Positions 18,214 to 28,448 are shown, numbered from the stretch's first letter. The stretch is 64,000 nucleotides of DNA from Flavobacterium sp. N3904 (GCF_025947305.1 NZ_CP110009.1:1240001-1304000); one strand, 5' to 3'. Numbers and translations: made by a program. Notes: generated from the letters alone by a model not told the origin.

Positions 18214-18945
18214 TTAGATTTTATTTCGACCTTTTTCATTTGTATATAAAGTGGGTAAAGGTTCACTTTGCCAAAACTCTTTGGTGTCAACATCCATAAT
18301 TGTCAGTGGCCCATTGAAAGCAGCACTGGTATCGATATTCCAAATATTGGCTTTTTGAATGGGAATGGTTTCTCCAATTCTAGAAACAGGGGTGTGGCCA
18401 ATATAAATTTCTTTGTATAAAGTAAATCTTTTGGGATAAAACAAATGATCGGTTTTTATATTTTGGTCTAATGCCAATGCCGTTTCCCACAGCGTTCTGT
18501 CCCAATAAAATAATTTTGGAAAATACTCATAATTTACCCCATTCATATTGGTAAATCCAGCATGAATAAACAATCTATTATGTTCGTCTAAAAAATAATT
18601 TTCTAACGTTTCTAAGAATTCAATGTGTCTTTTTTTGGTTTCTCCATCTACTGTTTGATAGGCCAGAACTGTAGCTTCACCACCATGTTGGTACCATTGT
18701 TCATTATCCTTACTATCCTTGAGCCATTCTCGTAACAATTCATCATGATTTCCTCTAATGCAAATAATATCATGAGTTATTTTCATTTCGATTAAATAAT
18801 CAATCACTTGTGGAGATTGACTCCAGCCATCCACATAATCACCCAAGAAAATTAGTTTGTCTTTTGTAGTTACTTTGGCTCTTTCCATAATTTGATGCAG
18901 TGCTCGTAATCCGCCATGTATGTCTCCTATAACTAATGTTCTCAT
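18214..18945 (-). CDS. Metallophosphoesterase of the PPP/ApaH family
   Basis: 243 residues with the complete PPP-type motif set: GDIHGGLRAL (Asp, His), GDYVDGW (Asp), GNHDE (Asn, His) and HAGF (His), plus GHTPV near the C-terminus. Such enzymes act as protein phosphatases or diadenosine-tetraphosphate hydrolases with two metal ions. No signal peptide, so cytoplasmic. The start sits at the edge of the first motif, as is normal. Substrate not assignable. Confidence 0.88.
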   Translation of the reverse strand: MRTLVIGDIHGGLRALHQIMERAKVTTKDKLIFLGDYVDGWSQSPQVIDYLIEMKITHDIICIRGNHDELLREWLKDSKDNEQWYQHGGEATVLAYQTVDGETKKRHIEFLETLENYFLDEHNRLFIHAGFTNMNGVNYEYFPKLFYWDRTLWETALALDQNIKTDHLFYPKRFTLYKEIYIGHTPVSRIGETIPIQKANIWNIDTSAAFNGPLTIMDVDTKEFWQSEPLPTLYTNEKGRNKI

Positions 18946-19307
18946 TTATCTTTATCTTCCATTTGTTCTTTTACAAAAATAAGAGAAAACAACTATGGTT
19001 TGAAGTTTTTTTGAATGAGATGATACAAAGCGACTCAAATCAATGCATACCATCTAGAATTTATCAAATAATTCAATGACAAGCTGCATAATTTGGTAAA
19101 AAAGAAAGCAATGCAAAGGATTAAAAATAGACACGTTAAGTTTTTATTAAGAATAAATCCGTCGAAAGGCTATTTATATCTGTTGAATGTCAAGTTTATA
19201 GCGAATGGGGGTGTAGAATTTTTTAGTACATTTAATTTTTGAAATATCACCATATTTAGTGATTGTTTCTTGTAAGGAATTGATTTAATTTTACAAAAAA
19301 TTCTAAA

Positions 19308-19403
19308 ATGAATGCACTTCTCACCTTAATTTTGCTAATGACTAGTTTTATATGTCAAGTCATTAATGATGTTGTTCTCTGGATAACCGGTTTATTCAAT
19401 TAG
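19308..19403 (+). CDS. Possible 31-residue hydrophobic peptide
   Basis: In the otherwise empty 467-bp gap 18946-19412 there is an ATG-TAG frame encoding a 31-residue, strongly hydrophobic peptide that would form one membrane helix. A TAATTTTAC -7-like element lies about 15 bases before the ATG (19285-19293). There is no homology evidence. Nothing else in the gap looks coding. Confidence 0.25.
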   Translation: MNALLTLILLMTSFICQVINDVVLWITGLFN

Positions 19404-19412
19404 TTAAAAGGC

Positions 19413-20552
19413 TTACTGGACATCATATTTCATTTTTCTCAAAATTCGTAACGCTTCTTTAAACGATAAAAAGACCTGTGTAAATGGTTTTAATAACGGT
19501 TTGGCATCAATCAATTTTTGTTTGGCATCATCAAAACCGTTGAGGTAACAAATCATAAAAGTAGAAGGTAAATTTTCTAAATCTTTGTGCTCTCGACTTG
19601 ACAATTGCATTCCTTTTCCAAGTTTATTGAGTAATGCAATATTTGCATTGTAAATGTGATACAACATTTTTTTATTGAATTCAGGCGGTTCAAAAAGCAT
19701 TTTCCGATCAATTTTATAATAGCCATTATCATGAAAATGAATCGTTTGTTGCTCCAGCGGATAGTAACTCGTTTTGTCATTCAGCCCCAAAGGAACATAT
19801 TCAATAATGGTAAAAGTATCTTCGTCATACGTAATTTCAACCACATCCTGAGCAGAATAAAAGAGTTTGATTTGCTCATTGATTAATTCAATATCCACTC
19901 GGGACAAATAGGTTTTCTCTCTCGATTTTTTTGCAATTCCAGCCCAGCAAATAACAAATAATTCTTTGAAAACTTTGTATTTTGGAGACATATCCTTATG
20001 CCGAAGATTCATAAAATCAATCACTCCATCAAGTGTATATTCGATGCTGTTTCTAGAATTATTTTCGATGCCAATAACGGTTTCTGTGTTCTGGTAATTT
20101 TTTTCCACTTCACCTTCAACGGGCATGGTATTACTACCGCGACGTATAAAAATACTATTTGCTACAATTGTATGAATTCCTTTTTTGAAATAAGAAGTTT
20201 TGCTGTTGGGCTTTATGGTTACCAATCCAATTACTTTATCCTTTGGTAAATTTGGGAAAGGCACATTTTCGTATTGAATTTTTGGAGGATTTTCTAGAAA
20301 TGCATTTACTAAATTTTGAATCCGACTATCATCAAAAAAATCATCTCCTACAATCTGGTTATTTTCATCTTCAACACCTACAACTATGTATGAATTGTTG
20401 GTAGGATTTGAATTTGATAATGCACAAATGTGTTTCAGAAACTTCGCTTTTCCTTCTCTGGAATGCAAATTCAACTGCCTTTTTTTATCATAGAAACTGC
20501 TCTCATCATTGTGAGCCAGTAAGTTTTTGATAAGAAGGCGCTTGTTGATCAT
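19413..20552 (-). CDS. AlbA_2 (Schlafen-type) domain protein
   Basis: 379 residues. The N-terminal third has the AlbA_2 pattern: ESSFYDKKRQLNL, then KFLKHICALSN, YIVVGVEDENNQIVG, and IGLVTIKPNSKTSYFKK with SIFIRRGSNTMP. This domain occurs in Schlafen-like nucleic-acid-binding regulators and in some defence or regulatory ATPases. Here there is no ATPase domain after it, only about 230 residues of unassigned sequence. It stands alone, with the small hydrophobic frame downstream. Confidence 0.7.
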   Translation of the reverse strand: MINKRLLIKNLLAHNDESSFYDKKRQLNLHSREGKAKFLKHICALSNSNPTNNSYIVVGVEDENNQIVGDDFFDDSRIQNLVNAFLENPPKIQYENVPFPNLPKDKVIGLVTIKPNSKTSYFKKGIHTIVANSIFIRRGSNTMPVEGEVEKNYQNTETVIGIENNSRNSIEYTLDGVIDFMNLRHKDMSPKYKVFKELFVICWAGIAKKSREKTYLSRVDIELINEQIKLFYSAQDVVEITYDEDTFTIIEYVPLGLNDKTSYYPLEQQTIHFHDNGYYKIDRKMLFEPPEFNKKMLYHIYNANIALLNKLGKGMQLSSREHKDLENLPSTFMICYLNGFDDAKQKLIDAKPLLKPFTQVFLSFKEALRILRKMKYDVQ

Positions 20553-20642
20553 TTTGATTAATAATTTGGGACTAACAAATTCTGATTTAATGCAAACAAT
20601 TAATTTTTAGCGAATGTGAATTGGGGTTAAATATTTTTTGTT

Positions 20643-21515
20643 CTAAGCCACGTCATGTCCTGTACTCGCTGTGTAGAGCGTGAACCAATCTTGTAATTCC
20701 ATTTCTATTGTGGTGGCTTGCATCAAATTGGCAATTCTATTTTTGTCCGATGTGCCGCAAACAGGCAAAATTCTGGCAGGATGTTTCAAAATCCAAGCCA
20801 ATAAAATGATATCATCAGCCACATTATATTTGGCTGCGAGTTCATTTGCCACTTTCTTTATGCGTTGCGATTGCTCGTTATCTTTTCTAAAAACAGTTCC
20901 CAATGGAGACCAGCACATAGGAGTTATCCGGTTGGTTTGCATGTGGTCTAAACTCCCGTCAAGCATGGGCTCAAGATGGGTAATCGAAAATTCAATTTGG
21001 TTATAATTAATTTTGGTTTTTGTTTCAATCAAATTGGTTTGGCTTGGTGTAAAATTCGAAACACCAAAATCCAAAATCTTTCCTTCTATTTTTAATTTTT
21101 CAACTGCTTCAGCAATTTCATCGGCATGCATTAATGGACTTGGGCGATGCAACAGCAAAAGGTCCAAATAATCGGTTTTCAAATGTTGCAAAGATTGTTC
21201 TGCCGACCAAATAATATAGTCTTTAGAATAGGCATAATGTTTAATCGTATTATTTCGATTTTCACTAAGCATTTGTATCCCACATTTGGATATTAATTGT
21301 ATTTTTTGTCTGTCAATTTTACTTTCTTGGAAGGCTTTTCCAAAATTAGATTCTGTAGTATAACCTCCATAAATATCAGCATGATCGAAGGTAGAAATGC
21401 CGTTTTCGAGGCAAGAATTCATTAATTCAATCATTTGTTGACTAGTACAGTTTTTGCCCCAAATTCCCCAAGTCATGGTGCCTGCAATAATTTTTGAAAA
21501 AGGTATTTTGCTCAT
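20643..21515 (-). CDS. Aldo/keto reductase (YdhF-like)
   Basis: 290 residues. AKR landmarks: TFDHADIYGGYTTE with the catalytic Asp and Tyr, IQLISKCGIQ with the catalytic Lys, LDLLLLHRPSPLM with the His, and a C-terminal NADPH-binding ILPVCGTSDKNRI. The pattern fits the AKR11/12-like YdhF group. Cytoplasmic NADPH-dependent carbonyl reductase; substrate unknown. A short C/T palindrome (about 21531-21550) lies just before the start. Confidence 0.85.
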   Translation of the reverse strand: MSKIPFSKIIAGTMTWGIWGKNCTSQQMIELMNSCLENGISTFDHADIYGGYTTESNFGKAFQESKIDRQKIQLISKCGIQMLSENRNNTIKHYAYSKDYIIWSAEQSLQHLKTDYLDLLLLHRPSPLMHADEIAEAVEKLKIEGKILDFGVSNFTPSQTNLIETKTKINYNQIEFSITHLEPMLDGSLDHMQTNRITPMCWSPLGTVFRKDNEQSQRIKKVANELAAKYNVADDIILLAWILKHPARILPVCGTSDKNRIANLMQATTIEMELQDWFTLYTASTGHDVA

Positions 21516-21740
21516 GGTTATAATTTTTTTATCCCCCCTAATGATTTAGGGGTTTAAACTCCGATTTTGATGTTTATTTTTTTAAGTTCTTAAAAATAGG
21601 TAAATAGTATCATAATTCGTCCTTAAAATTAGGGGATTGGTCGAAGTTTTAACCATTTTTTAACATCTTACGTCTAAAAAAAAATTCAATTTGCACCATC
21701 AAATAAAAGAAGTAAAAAATAAGGTTATAAAAATAAAAAT

Positions 21741-22745
21741 ATGGAAGATAATACAACGACTTTAGACATTAGAGCAATCAATGAAAAAATCGAAAGAGAA
21801 AGTGCTTTTATAGACCTTCTTACCATGGAGATGAACAAAGTTATTGTGGGTCAGAAACACATGGTAGAAAGATTGTTGATTGGGCTTTTGGGTCAAGGTC
21901 ATATTTTGTTAGAAGGTGTTCCTGGATTGGCAAAAACATTGGCCATAAACACCCTTTCTCAAGCCATTCATGGATCGTTTAGTAGAATACAGTTTACTCC
22001 TGATTTATTGCCCGCAGATGTTGTTGGAACCATGATTTATAACATTAAAGCCAATGAATTTTCTATAAAAAAAGGACCAATTTTTGCCAATTTCGTCCTT
22101 GCCGATGAGATTAACCGTGCGCCAGCCAAGGTACAATCTGCATTATTGGAGGCGATGCAGGAAAAGCAAGTAACTATCGGTGATACGACTTTCAAACTGG
22201 ATCGTCCATTTTTAGTTTTGGCTACACAAAATCCAATCGAGCAAGAAGGAACTTACCAATTGCCGGAAGCGCAGGTCGATCGTTTTATGTTGAAAACAGT
22301 TATCGATTATCCAAAAATGGAAGACGAGCGATTGGTGATCCGTCAAAATCTTAAAGGAAGCTACGATAAAGTAAATCCTGTGGTTTCTGTAGAGCAAATT
22401 TTACGTGCGCAAGAAGCCGTTCGTGAGGTTTATATGGATGAAAAAATAGAGAAATACATCCTTGATATTATTTTCGCTACTCGTTATCCTGAGAAATACA
22501 AATTGGCCGAATTGAAACCTTTAATCAGTTTTGGAGCATCACCACGTGGAAGCATCAACCTTGCTACAGCTGCAAAATGTTATGCTTTTATCAAACGTCG
22601 TGGATATGTAATTCCTGAAGACGTTCGTGCCGTAGTTCATGATATTTTGCGTCACAGAATCGGAATTACTTACGAAGCCGAAGCCGAAAACATTACGTCG
22701 GTAGACATCATCAATAAAATCATCAACGAAATTGAAGTACCTTAA
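21741..22745 (+). CDS. MoxR-family AAA ATPase, first gene of the bat operon
   Basis: 334 residues. Walker A GVPGLAKT is at 59-66 and Walker B VLADEIN at 119-125. The sensor segment ATQNPIEQEGTYQLPEAQVDRF is characteristic of MoxR ATPases. MoxR proteins act as chaperone-like ATPases working with VWA-domain partners, which follow directly here (BatA, BatB). A TCAATTTG element, one base off the -7 consensus, is at 21687-21694. It probably starts a transcript running to 30995. Confidence 0.92.
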   Translation: MEDNTTTLDIRAINEKIERESAFIDLLTMEMNKVIVGQKHMVERLLIGLLGQGHILLEGVPGLAKTLAINTLSQAIHGSFSRIQFTPDLLPADVVGTMIYNIKANEFSIKKGPIFANFVLADEINRAPAKVQSALLEAMQEKQVTIGDTTFKLDRPFLVLATQNPIEQEGTYQLPEAQVDRFMLKTVIDYPKMEDERLVIRQNLKGSYDKVNPVVSVEQILRAQEAVREVYMDEKIEKYILDIIFATRYPEKYKLAELKPLISFGASPRGSINLATAAKCYAFIKRRGYVIPEDVRAVVHDILRHRIGITYEAEAENITSVDIINKIINEIEVP

Positions 22746-22758
22746 AAATTTGTTTAAT

Positions 22759-22818
22759 GTTTAAAGTTTCAAGTTGTTTGGAAACGGACTTGAAACCTTA
22801 AACTTTTAAACTTTAAAC
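22759..22818. repeat. Inverted repeat between the MoxR and DUF58 genes
   Basis: GTTTAAAGTTTCAAGT (22759-22774) is complementary to the segment starting ACTTGAAAC (22788-22796) and the following A/T-rich bases. It may form an mRNA hairpin inside the operon. Confidence 0.5.
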
Positions 22819-22827
22819 AAATTAACA

Positions 22828-23691
22828 ATGGATACAAAAGAGCTTTTAAAAAAAGTACGAAAAATAGAAATTAAAACCCGAAGATTGAGCGATCATATCT
22901 TTTCGGGTGAATACCATACTTCGTTCAAAGGACGCGGAATGACTTTCAGCGAAGTGCGCCAATATCAATTTGGTGATGATATACGTGCCATCGACTGGAA
23001 TGTGACTGCCCGATACAACGAGGCGCACGTAAAAGTTTTTGAAGAAGAACGAGAATTGACCATGATGCTAATGGTTGATATTTCGGGTTCTGAAAGTTTT
23101 GGTTCCAAAAATCAATTCAAGAAAGAAATTGTTACCGAAATCGCTGCAACTATGGCATTTTCGGCTACTCAGAACAATGACAAAATAGGTTTGATTTTGT
23201 TTTCGGACCATATCGAATTGTATATTCCACCAAAAAAAGGGAGATCTCACGTATTGAGAATTATTCGTGAATTGATCGAGTTTCAACCTAAGAGTTACAA
23301 AACTGATATTGCTCAAGCTTTAAAATTTTTATCAGGGACACAAAAGAAGAAAGCGATTGTATTTGTCATTTCAGATTTTATGTCGGGAGATTATGAGCAA
23401 ACTTTAAAAATTGCCTCAAAGAAACATGATATTACCGGAATTCGCGTGTATGACATCAGAGAAGAAAAAATGCCAGATTTAGGAATGGTTTCTATGCTCG
23501 ATGCCGAGACAGGTGAAACCAGATTGATTAACACGGGTTCAAAATCGGTGCGAATGGATTATGAGAAATACTATCATGATAATGTGAATTATTTTAAAGA
23601 AACTTTCAGCAAATCGGGTTCGGGTGTTGTAAATACCAGAGTGGACGAAAGTTATGTCACCAAATTATTAGGTTATTTTAAATCACGATAA
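22828..23691 (+). CDS. DUF58 (VWA-like) protein of the bat operon
   Basis: 287 residues. The DUF58 core motif is RGMTFSEVRQYQFGDDIRAIDWNVTAR (about 32-58), followed by a degenerate VWA fold with MLMVDISGSESFG, a DxSxS metal site, and AIVFVISDF. DUF58 proteins sit next to MoxR ATPases in almost all operons of this type. Cytoplasmic, probably a substrate or partner of the ATPase. Confidence 0.9.
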   Translation: MDTKELLKKVRKIEIKTRRLSDHIFSGEYHTSFKGRGMTFSEVRQYQFGDDIRAIDWNVTARYNEAHVKVFEEERELTMMLMVDISGSESFGSKNQFKKEIVTEIAATMAFSATQNNDKIGLILFSDHIELYIPPKKGRSHVLRIIRELIEFQPKSYKTDIAQALKFLSGTQKKKAIVFVISDFMSGDYEQTLKIASKKHDITGIRVYDIREEKMPDLGMVSMLDAETGETRLINTGSKSVRMDYEKYYHDNVNYFKETFSKSGSGVVNTRVDESYVTKLLGYFKSR

Positions 23692-23742
23692 GACAAAATT
23701 ACAGGTTTTAAAAAAACTGGTTAGTTTTAAATTAAGAACTAA

Positions 23743-25374
23743 ATGAAAATTAGACTTTACCTACTATTATTACTGCTCCTCTCTACTTCTATTTTTGCGC
23801 AACAAAAAGTAGTTACCAGTATCGATACCACAAAAAATAAAATTGGAGCTGAATTTAAATTGACTTTAAAAACTTCGGTAGATACGTTGTCTAAGGTGGT
23901 TTTTCCAAAACTGAAAAACATCGGAGCGCTGGAGGTGATTCAGTCGTATCCAATTGACACCATCAAAAAAGACGACCGTTACGAGTTAATCAAAAAATAT
24001 GGTTTGACCCAATTTGATTCCGGAAAGTATACCATTCCGAGTATAAAAATTCTCATAAATAACAAGGCTTTTTTGACTGACTCAATAAAAGTTGAGGTAG
24101 CCAATGTTCAAGTAGATACATTAAAACAAAAAATGTATGATATAAAAGACATAGTAAAGGCCAAAGATTCATGGGACGATTGGTGGAAATACTTTTTGGG
24201 AATTCTATTAATTTTAGGAATAGGAGCTTTTGTGTATTGGTACACCAAAATGCGCCAAAAGAAGAAAATTGAAGAGGAAGTTTATAAAACGCCAATAGAA
24301 AAAGCGACCAGTTTACTCAATACTTTGGAGAAAAAGGAGCTTTGGCAACACGGTCAAGTAAAAGCATATTATAGTGAATTGACAGACATCACTCGAAATT
24401 ACATAGAAGAAGCGATAGAAATTCCAGCAATGGAAAGCACCACTTCTGAATTAATTGCCGGACTTAAAGCAGCATCATTAAAAAAGAAAATGAAGCTTTC
24501 TCAAGAAACAATTGAGAGTTTATTTACAGTCTTGAAACAAGCCGATTTAGTGAAATTTGCCAAATCAAAACCATTAGAATTTGAAATCACTGAAGATAGA
24601 AATAGAATTCAAAGAGCCATATTAACACTTGATGAAGCCATTCCAGTTGAAGTTGCTATTGCCGAAGACACTATTTTGAATGAAGCTCAAAAGCAAAAGC
24701 AAATCAAGATACAGTTAAGAAAAAAGAGAACGCAACGAATTATAGTTACCGTTTTATCCGTTTTTCTTTTAGTTTCCTCTGTAACAATTTACTTTATGGC
24801 CACCAGAGGATATCATTATGTAGTAGACAATGTATTCGGACATCCTACCAAAGAATTATTGGAAGGCGAATGGGTAAAAAGCGAGTATGGAAATCCGGGG
24901 GTAATAGTAGAAACTCCAAAAGTGTTAAAGAGAATTGATTTGACAAAAACATTGCCAAAAGACGGAATGGCACTCATAAAAGAGATGCAATCTTTTGGTT
25001 ACGGAAGCCTTTTGGATAATTTTTATATCATGGTTTCGACCATTAAATATAAAAAAGAAGGAGCATTGGATTTGTCGAAATCTATCGAAAGTTCATTACA
25101 GGTTTTAGAATCCCAAGGCGCTCAAAATATGATTGTAAAACAAGAAGATTTTGAAACCAATTCAGGAGTAAAAGGAAAAAAGGGATATGGGACTTTTACA
25201 AGAATTGACGGTAATAGCCAAAGCAGTACCAAGATTTATTATGAAATTTTACTCTTTGGACAAGAAGGAGGGTTGCAACAGATTATGATTCTTCACGAAG
25301 AAGGAGATCGATATGCAACGGAATTAACTGACCGTATTTTGAATTCGGTAGAACTTAAAACAGCGACTAACTAA
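23743..25374 (+). CDS. Membrane protein of the bat operon, function unknown
   Basis: 543 residues. A signal peptide ends at IFAQ (about 20). A periplasmic domain with beta-sandwich character follows to about 145, then a membrane helix (about 147-167), a cytoplasmic helical part, and a second membrane helix (about 326-348) leading to a C-terminal domain. This size class regularly lies between DUF58 and BatA in Bacteroidetes. The last base of its stop is the first base of the BatA start (TAATG), so they are coupled. Confidence 0.75.
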   Translation: MKIRLYLLLLLLLSTSIFAQQKVVTSIDTTKNKIGAEFKLTLKTSVDTLSKVVFPKLKNIGALEVIQSYPIDTIKKDDRYELIKKYGLTQFDSGKYTIPSIKILINNKAFLTDSIKVEVANVQVDTLKQKMYDIKDIVKAKDSWDDWWKYFLGILLILGIGAFVYWYTKMRQKKKIEEEVYKTPIEKATSLLNTLEKKELWQHGQVKAYYSELTDITRNYIEEAIEIPAMESTTSELIAGLKAASLKKKMKLSQETIESLFTVLKQADLVKFAKSKPLEFEITEDRNRIQRAILTLDEAIPVEVAIAEDTILNEAQKQKQIKIQLRKKRTQRIIVTVLSVFLLVSSVTIYFMATRGYHYVVDNVFGHPTKELLEGEWVKSEYGNPGVIVETPKVLKRIDLTKTLPKDGMALIKEMQSFGYGSLLDNFYIMVSTIKYKKEGALDLSKSIESSLQVLESQGAQNMIVKQEDFETNSGVKGKKGYGTFTRIDGNSQSSTKIYYEILLFGQEGGLQQIMILHEEGDRYATELTDRILNSVELKTATN

Positions 25375-26375
25375 TGGGAAAAATAACATTTTTAAATCCA
25401 GAATTTTTTTGGATGTTTCTGCTGATTCCTGTTGCAATTGGGCTGATTTTTTGGAGGAGAGACCAACACACGGCCTCTTTACAGATTAGTTCACTGAAAG
25501 GATTTAGCAGCTCAAAGTCTTTAGCGGCCAAGCTGGAGCCATTATTGAACATTATTCGTTTATTGGGATTGTGCTCACTTATTGTGGCTATGGCCAGACC
25601 TAGAACTGTTGATGTAAGCAATAAAACGAAAACGACAAGAGGAATCGATATTGTTGTGGCGGTTGATGTTTCTGGTAGTATGCTTGCCAAAGATTTGAAA
25701 CCCAATAGGATGGAGGCACTGAAAAAAGTGGCTGCCGAATTTGTGGACGAAAGGCCAAATGACAGAATTGGACTTGTAGTATATGCCTCTGAAGCGTATA
25801 CCAAAACACCGGTAACTAGCGATAAAGCCGTTATTCAACAGGCGATTCAAAGTATAAAATACGATAATGTTTTGCAGGATGGAACTGGAATTGGTATGGG
25901 ATTGGCAACAGCTGTAAACCGACTTAAAGATAGCAAAGCTAAAAGCAAAGTAATTATTTTATTGACTGACGGTGTGAATAACGCAGGTTTTATAGAGCCT
26001 GAAACAGCATCGGATATCGCACAACAATACGGAATAAAAGTATATACCATAGGAATTGGGACAAACGGAATGGCTGAATTTCCTTATGCGATAGCTCCAA
26101 ACGGTCAATTTTTATTTCAAATGATGAAAGTGGAAATTGATGAAAAATTGATGCAAAGTATCGCCAGAAAAACTGGCGGGAAATACTTTAGAGCTACCAG
26201 TAATAATAAATTGGCTCAAATCTATGATGAAATTAATAAACTGGAAACAACCGAAGTCGAGGAATTGAAATTCTATGATTATGACGAAAAGTACAGACCT
26301 TTTGTTTGGCTTGGTGGTTTTTTAATTTTATTGGAATTGGGATTACGAAATACGGTGTATAAAAGCTTTATATAA
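25374..26375 (+). CDS. batA: BatA, VWA-domain membrane protein
   Basis: 333 residues. An N-terminal membrane helix (about 10-28) and a second one (about 60-75) precede a VWA domain with an intact MIDAS site DVSGSM (98-103). A C-terminal membrane helix is at about 305-325. The order TM-TM-VWA-TM is the BatA/BatB architecture. BatA-E were linked to aerotolerance in Bacteroides; the proteins probably form an inner-membrane complex with the MoxR ATPase. The start overlaps the previous stop by one base. Confidence 0.9.
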   Translation: MGKITFLNPEFFWMFLLIPVAIGLIFWRRDQHTASLQISSLKGFSSSKSLAAKLEPLLNIIRLLGLCSLIVAMARPRTVDVSNKTKTTRGIDIVVAVDVSGSMLAKDLKPNRMEALKKVAAEFVDERPNDRIGLVVYASEAYTKTPVTSDKAVIQQAIQSIKYDNVLQDGTGIGMGLATAVNRLKDSKAKSKVIILLTDGVNNAGFIEPETASDIAQQYGIKVYTIGIGTNGMAEFPYAIAPNGQFLFQMMKVEIDEKLMQSIARKTGGKYFRATSNNKLAQIYDEINKLETTEVEELKFYDYDEKYRPFVWLGGFLILLELGLRNTVYKSFI

Positions 26376-26521
26376 CTCTGACTCCAAGTGGAATTTGGAG
26401 AAAACTAAATAATATTAGGAATTAAAAATCAAATTTAGATTTACAATTTTAGACTAAAAATCTAAAATCTAAATTCAGACCCGAGCCAAAGGCGAATTGG
26501 CGAAGCAAATCAAAATTAACA

Positions 26522-27556
26522 ATGGAATTAGACGAACGCAACTATTTATACTTTCTTTTTATACTGCCTGTTGTGGTGGTACTTTTTCTAATTAATTTAT
26601 ATTGGAAAAGAAAAAAGCAACGTGAGTTTGGTGATTTGGAATTATTGCAAAGACTGAGCCCGGAACGCTCTGTTTTTAAACCTGTTCTAAAATTGATCGT
26701 GATGCTTTTGGCTCTGGCGGCTTTGATTATGGGATTGGTAAACCCAAAAATTGGAACCAAAGTTGAAACCGTAAAGAGAGAAGGAATCGACATAGTATTT
26801 GCTATGGATGTATCCAAAAGTATGCTTTGCGAAGATGTTGCTCCTAGTCGATTGGAAAAAAGCAAGCAAATTGTATCTCAAATCATTAACCAATTGGGAA
26901 GTGACAGAATAGGAATTGTGGCCTATGCAGGAAGTGCTTTTCCGGTGCTGCCCATAACAACGGATTATAGTGTAGCCAAAATGTTTATGCAAAATATGGG
27001 GCCTGGATTGGTTTCATCTCAAGGAACATCACTTGATGAAGCAATAAAATTATCCGGAACTTATTTTGATGACAAAAGTAAAACCAGCAAATTGTTGATT
27101 TTAATTTCCGATGGGGAAGATCATTCCGAGGGTGCCGAAGCTGCAGCCGAGGAAGCAAAGAAAATGGGGATAAAAATTATAACCATTGGACTTGGAACCG
27201 AAAGAGGTGGAACAATACCGTTGAAAAGAAATGGAATTGTAGAAAGTTACCAGAGAGACAACAGCGGCGAAGTGGTAATAACCAAATTGAATGAAGCCGG
27301 ATTGACCACAATTGCCAAAATTACCGGAGGGGGTTATGTAAATGGAAACAATACCAAAGCAGTGCTGGAATACGTAAAAAACACACTTGACAAAATACAA
27401 AAAACCGAATTTGAAGCTACCGAAATGGCCGATTTTCAATCGCAATTTCAGTGGTTTTTGGGAATTGCATTTGTATTGTTATATATGGATATTTTCTTTT
27501 TGGAAAGAAAAACCAGATGGGTAAAAAAGTTGAATTTATTTAACGAAAATAAATAA
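26522..27556 (+). CDS. batB: BatB, VWA-domain membrane protein
   Basis: 344 residues with the same layout as BatA: membrane helices at about 8-26 and 55-73, VWA domain with MIDAS site DVSKSM (96-101), and a C-terminal membrane helix (about 312-330). It is a paralogue of BatA. The 146-bp gap before it contains an inverted repeat built on AAATTTAGATTT and AAATCTAAATTC, and a GAGCCAAAGGCGAATTGGCG stretch that resembles dispersed intergenic repeats. Confidence 0.9.
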   Translation: MELDERNYLYFLFILPVVVVLFLINLYWKRKKQREFGDLELLQRLSPERSVFKPVLKLIVMLLALAALIMGLVNPKIGTKVETVKREGIDIVFAMDVSKSMLCEDVAPSRLEKSKQIVSQIINQLGSDRIGIVAYAGSAFPVLPITTDYSVAKMFMQNMGPGLVSSQGTSLDEAIKLSGTYFDDKSKTSKLLILISDGEDHSEGAEAAAEEAKKMGIKIITIGLGTERGGTIPLKRNGIVESYQRDNSGEVVITKLNEAGLTTIAKITGGGYVNGNNTKAVLEYVKNTLDKIQKTEFEATEMADFQSQFQWFLGIAFVLLYMDIFFLERKTRWVKKLNLFNENK

Positions 27557-27591
27557 AGTATTAAAACATACTAAACTCTTTTGTTTATAAG

Positions 27592-28386
27592 ATGGCTTTG
27601 AAAAATACATTTACATTGAAAATGAAAAATAAAATTTTATACTTACTACTGCTTATAACTTTTGTTGTTAACGCACAACAGAAAGACAAAGTATTGCCTA
27701 AAGCAAATGAAGATTACAAGGAAAAGAATTATGTGGAAGCCGAAGCAAATTATAGAATTTCACATTCAAAATTTCCAAACAGAACAGTTGCGTCTTATAA
27801 TTTAGGTAATTCAATTTATAAGCAAAATCAGTTTTCAGAATCTAAATTTGCGTATGCCAATGCATTAAAAAATTTAAAAACTAGACCTCAAAAACACAAA
27901 GCCTATCATAATTTGGGCAATGTTTTCATGAAAGAGAAAGATTATACGCAAGCGGTTGAAGCATATAGAAATGCTTTGCGCAATAATCCTGAGGACGAAG
28001 AAACCCGTTATAATTATGCTTTGGCCAAAAAAATGCTGAAAGACAATCCTCCTCCAAAAGACGACAAAAAGAAAGACAAGGACAAGGACAAAAAAGACAA
28101 GGATAAAGATAAAAAGGACGACAAAAAAGACGATAAGAAAAAGGACGATAAGAAAGACGGTGACAAAGACAAGGACAAGAAAGACGACAAAAAAGAGGGT
28201 GACAAGGACAAAAAAGACCAAAAACCAAAGGATGAAGGTCAGCCGAAACCAAAGCCAGGAGGAATTTCTAAACAACGTACCGAGAATCTTTTGGATGCAG
28301 TAAACAACGAGGAAAAGAAAGTTCAAGACAAAGTAAACGCCAATAAAGTAAAAGGTTCTCCAACAAAAACGGAGAAAGATTGGTAA
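27592..28386 (+). CDS. batC: BatC, TPR protein with a long Lys/Asp tail
   Basis: 264 residues. A signal peptide (from the internal Met at 27622, ending at VNAQQ) is followed by three TPR-like units (about 35-135): NLGNSIYKQNQFSESKFAYANAL, NLGNVFMKEKDYTQAVEAYRNAL and so on. Residues about 150-225 are almost pure Lys/Asp. The start could be 27592 or 27622; the second gives a more typical signal peptide. Likely a periplasmic scaffold for the Bat complex. Confidence 0.85.
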   Translation: MALKNTFTLKMKNKILYLLLLITFVVNAQQKDKVLPKANEDYKEKNYVEAEANYRISHSKFPNRTVASYNLGNSIYKQNQFSESKFAYANALKNLKTRPQKHKAYHNLGNVFMKEKDYTQAVEAYRNALRNNPEDEETRYNYALAKKMLKDNPPPKDDKKKDKDKDKKDKDKDKKDDKKDDKKKDDKKDGDKDKDKKDDKKEGDKDKKDQKPKDEGQPKPKPGGISKQRTENLLDAVNNEEKKVQDKVNANKVKGSPTKTEKDW

Positions 28387-28448
28387 ATTTTTGTTGATTC
28401 GTTTATTAGAACAATTAAACGATTAAACAATAAACAGTTAAACAATAA

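Noticed and set aside
28014..28252. Long leftward open frames opposite BatC
   Set aside because: They are the complement of the Lys/Asp tract and give Ser/Leu/Phe/Cys-rich low-complexity sequence. Shadow frames, and not a CRISPR or tandem-repeat gene.
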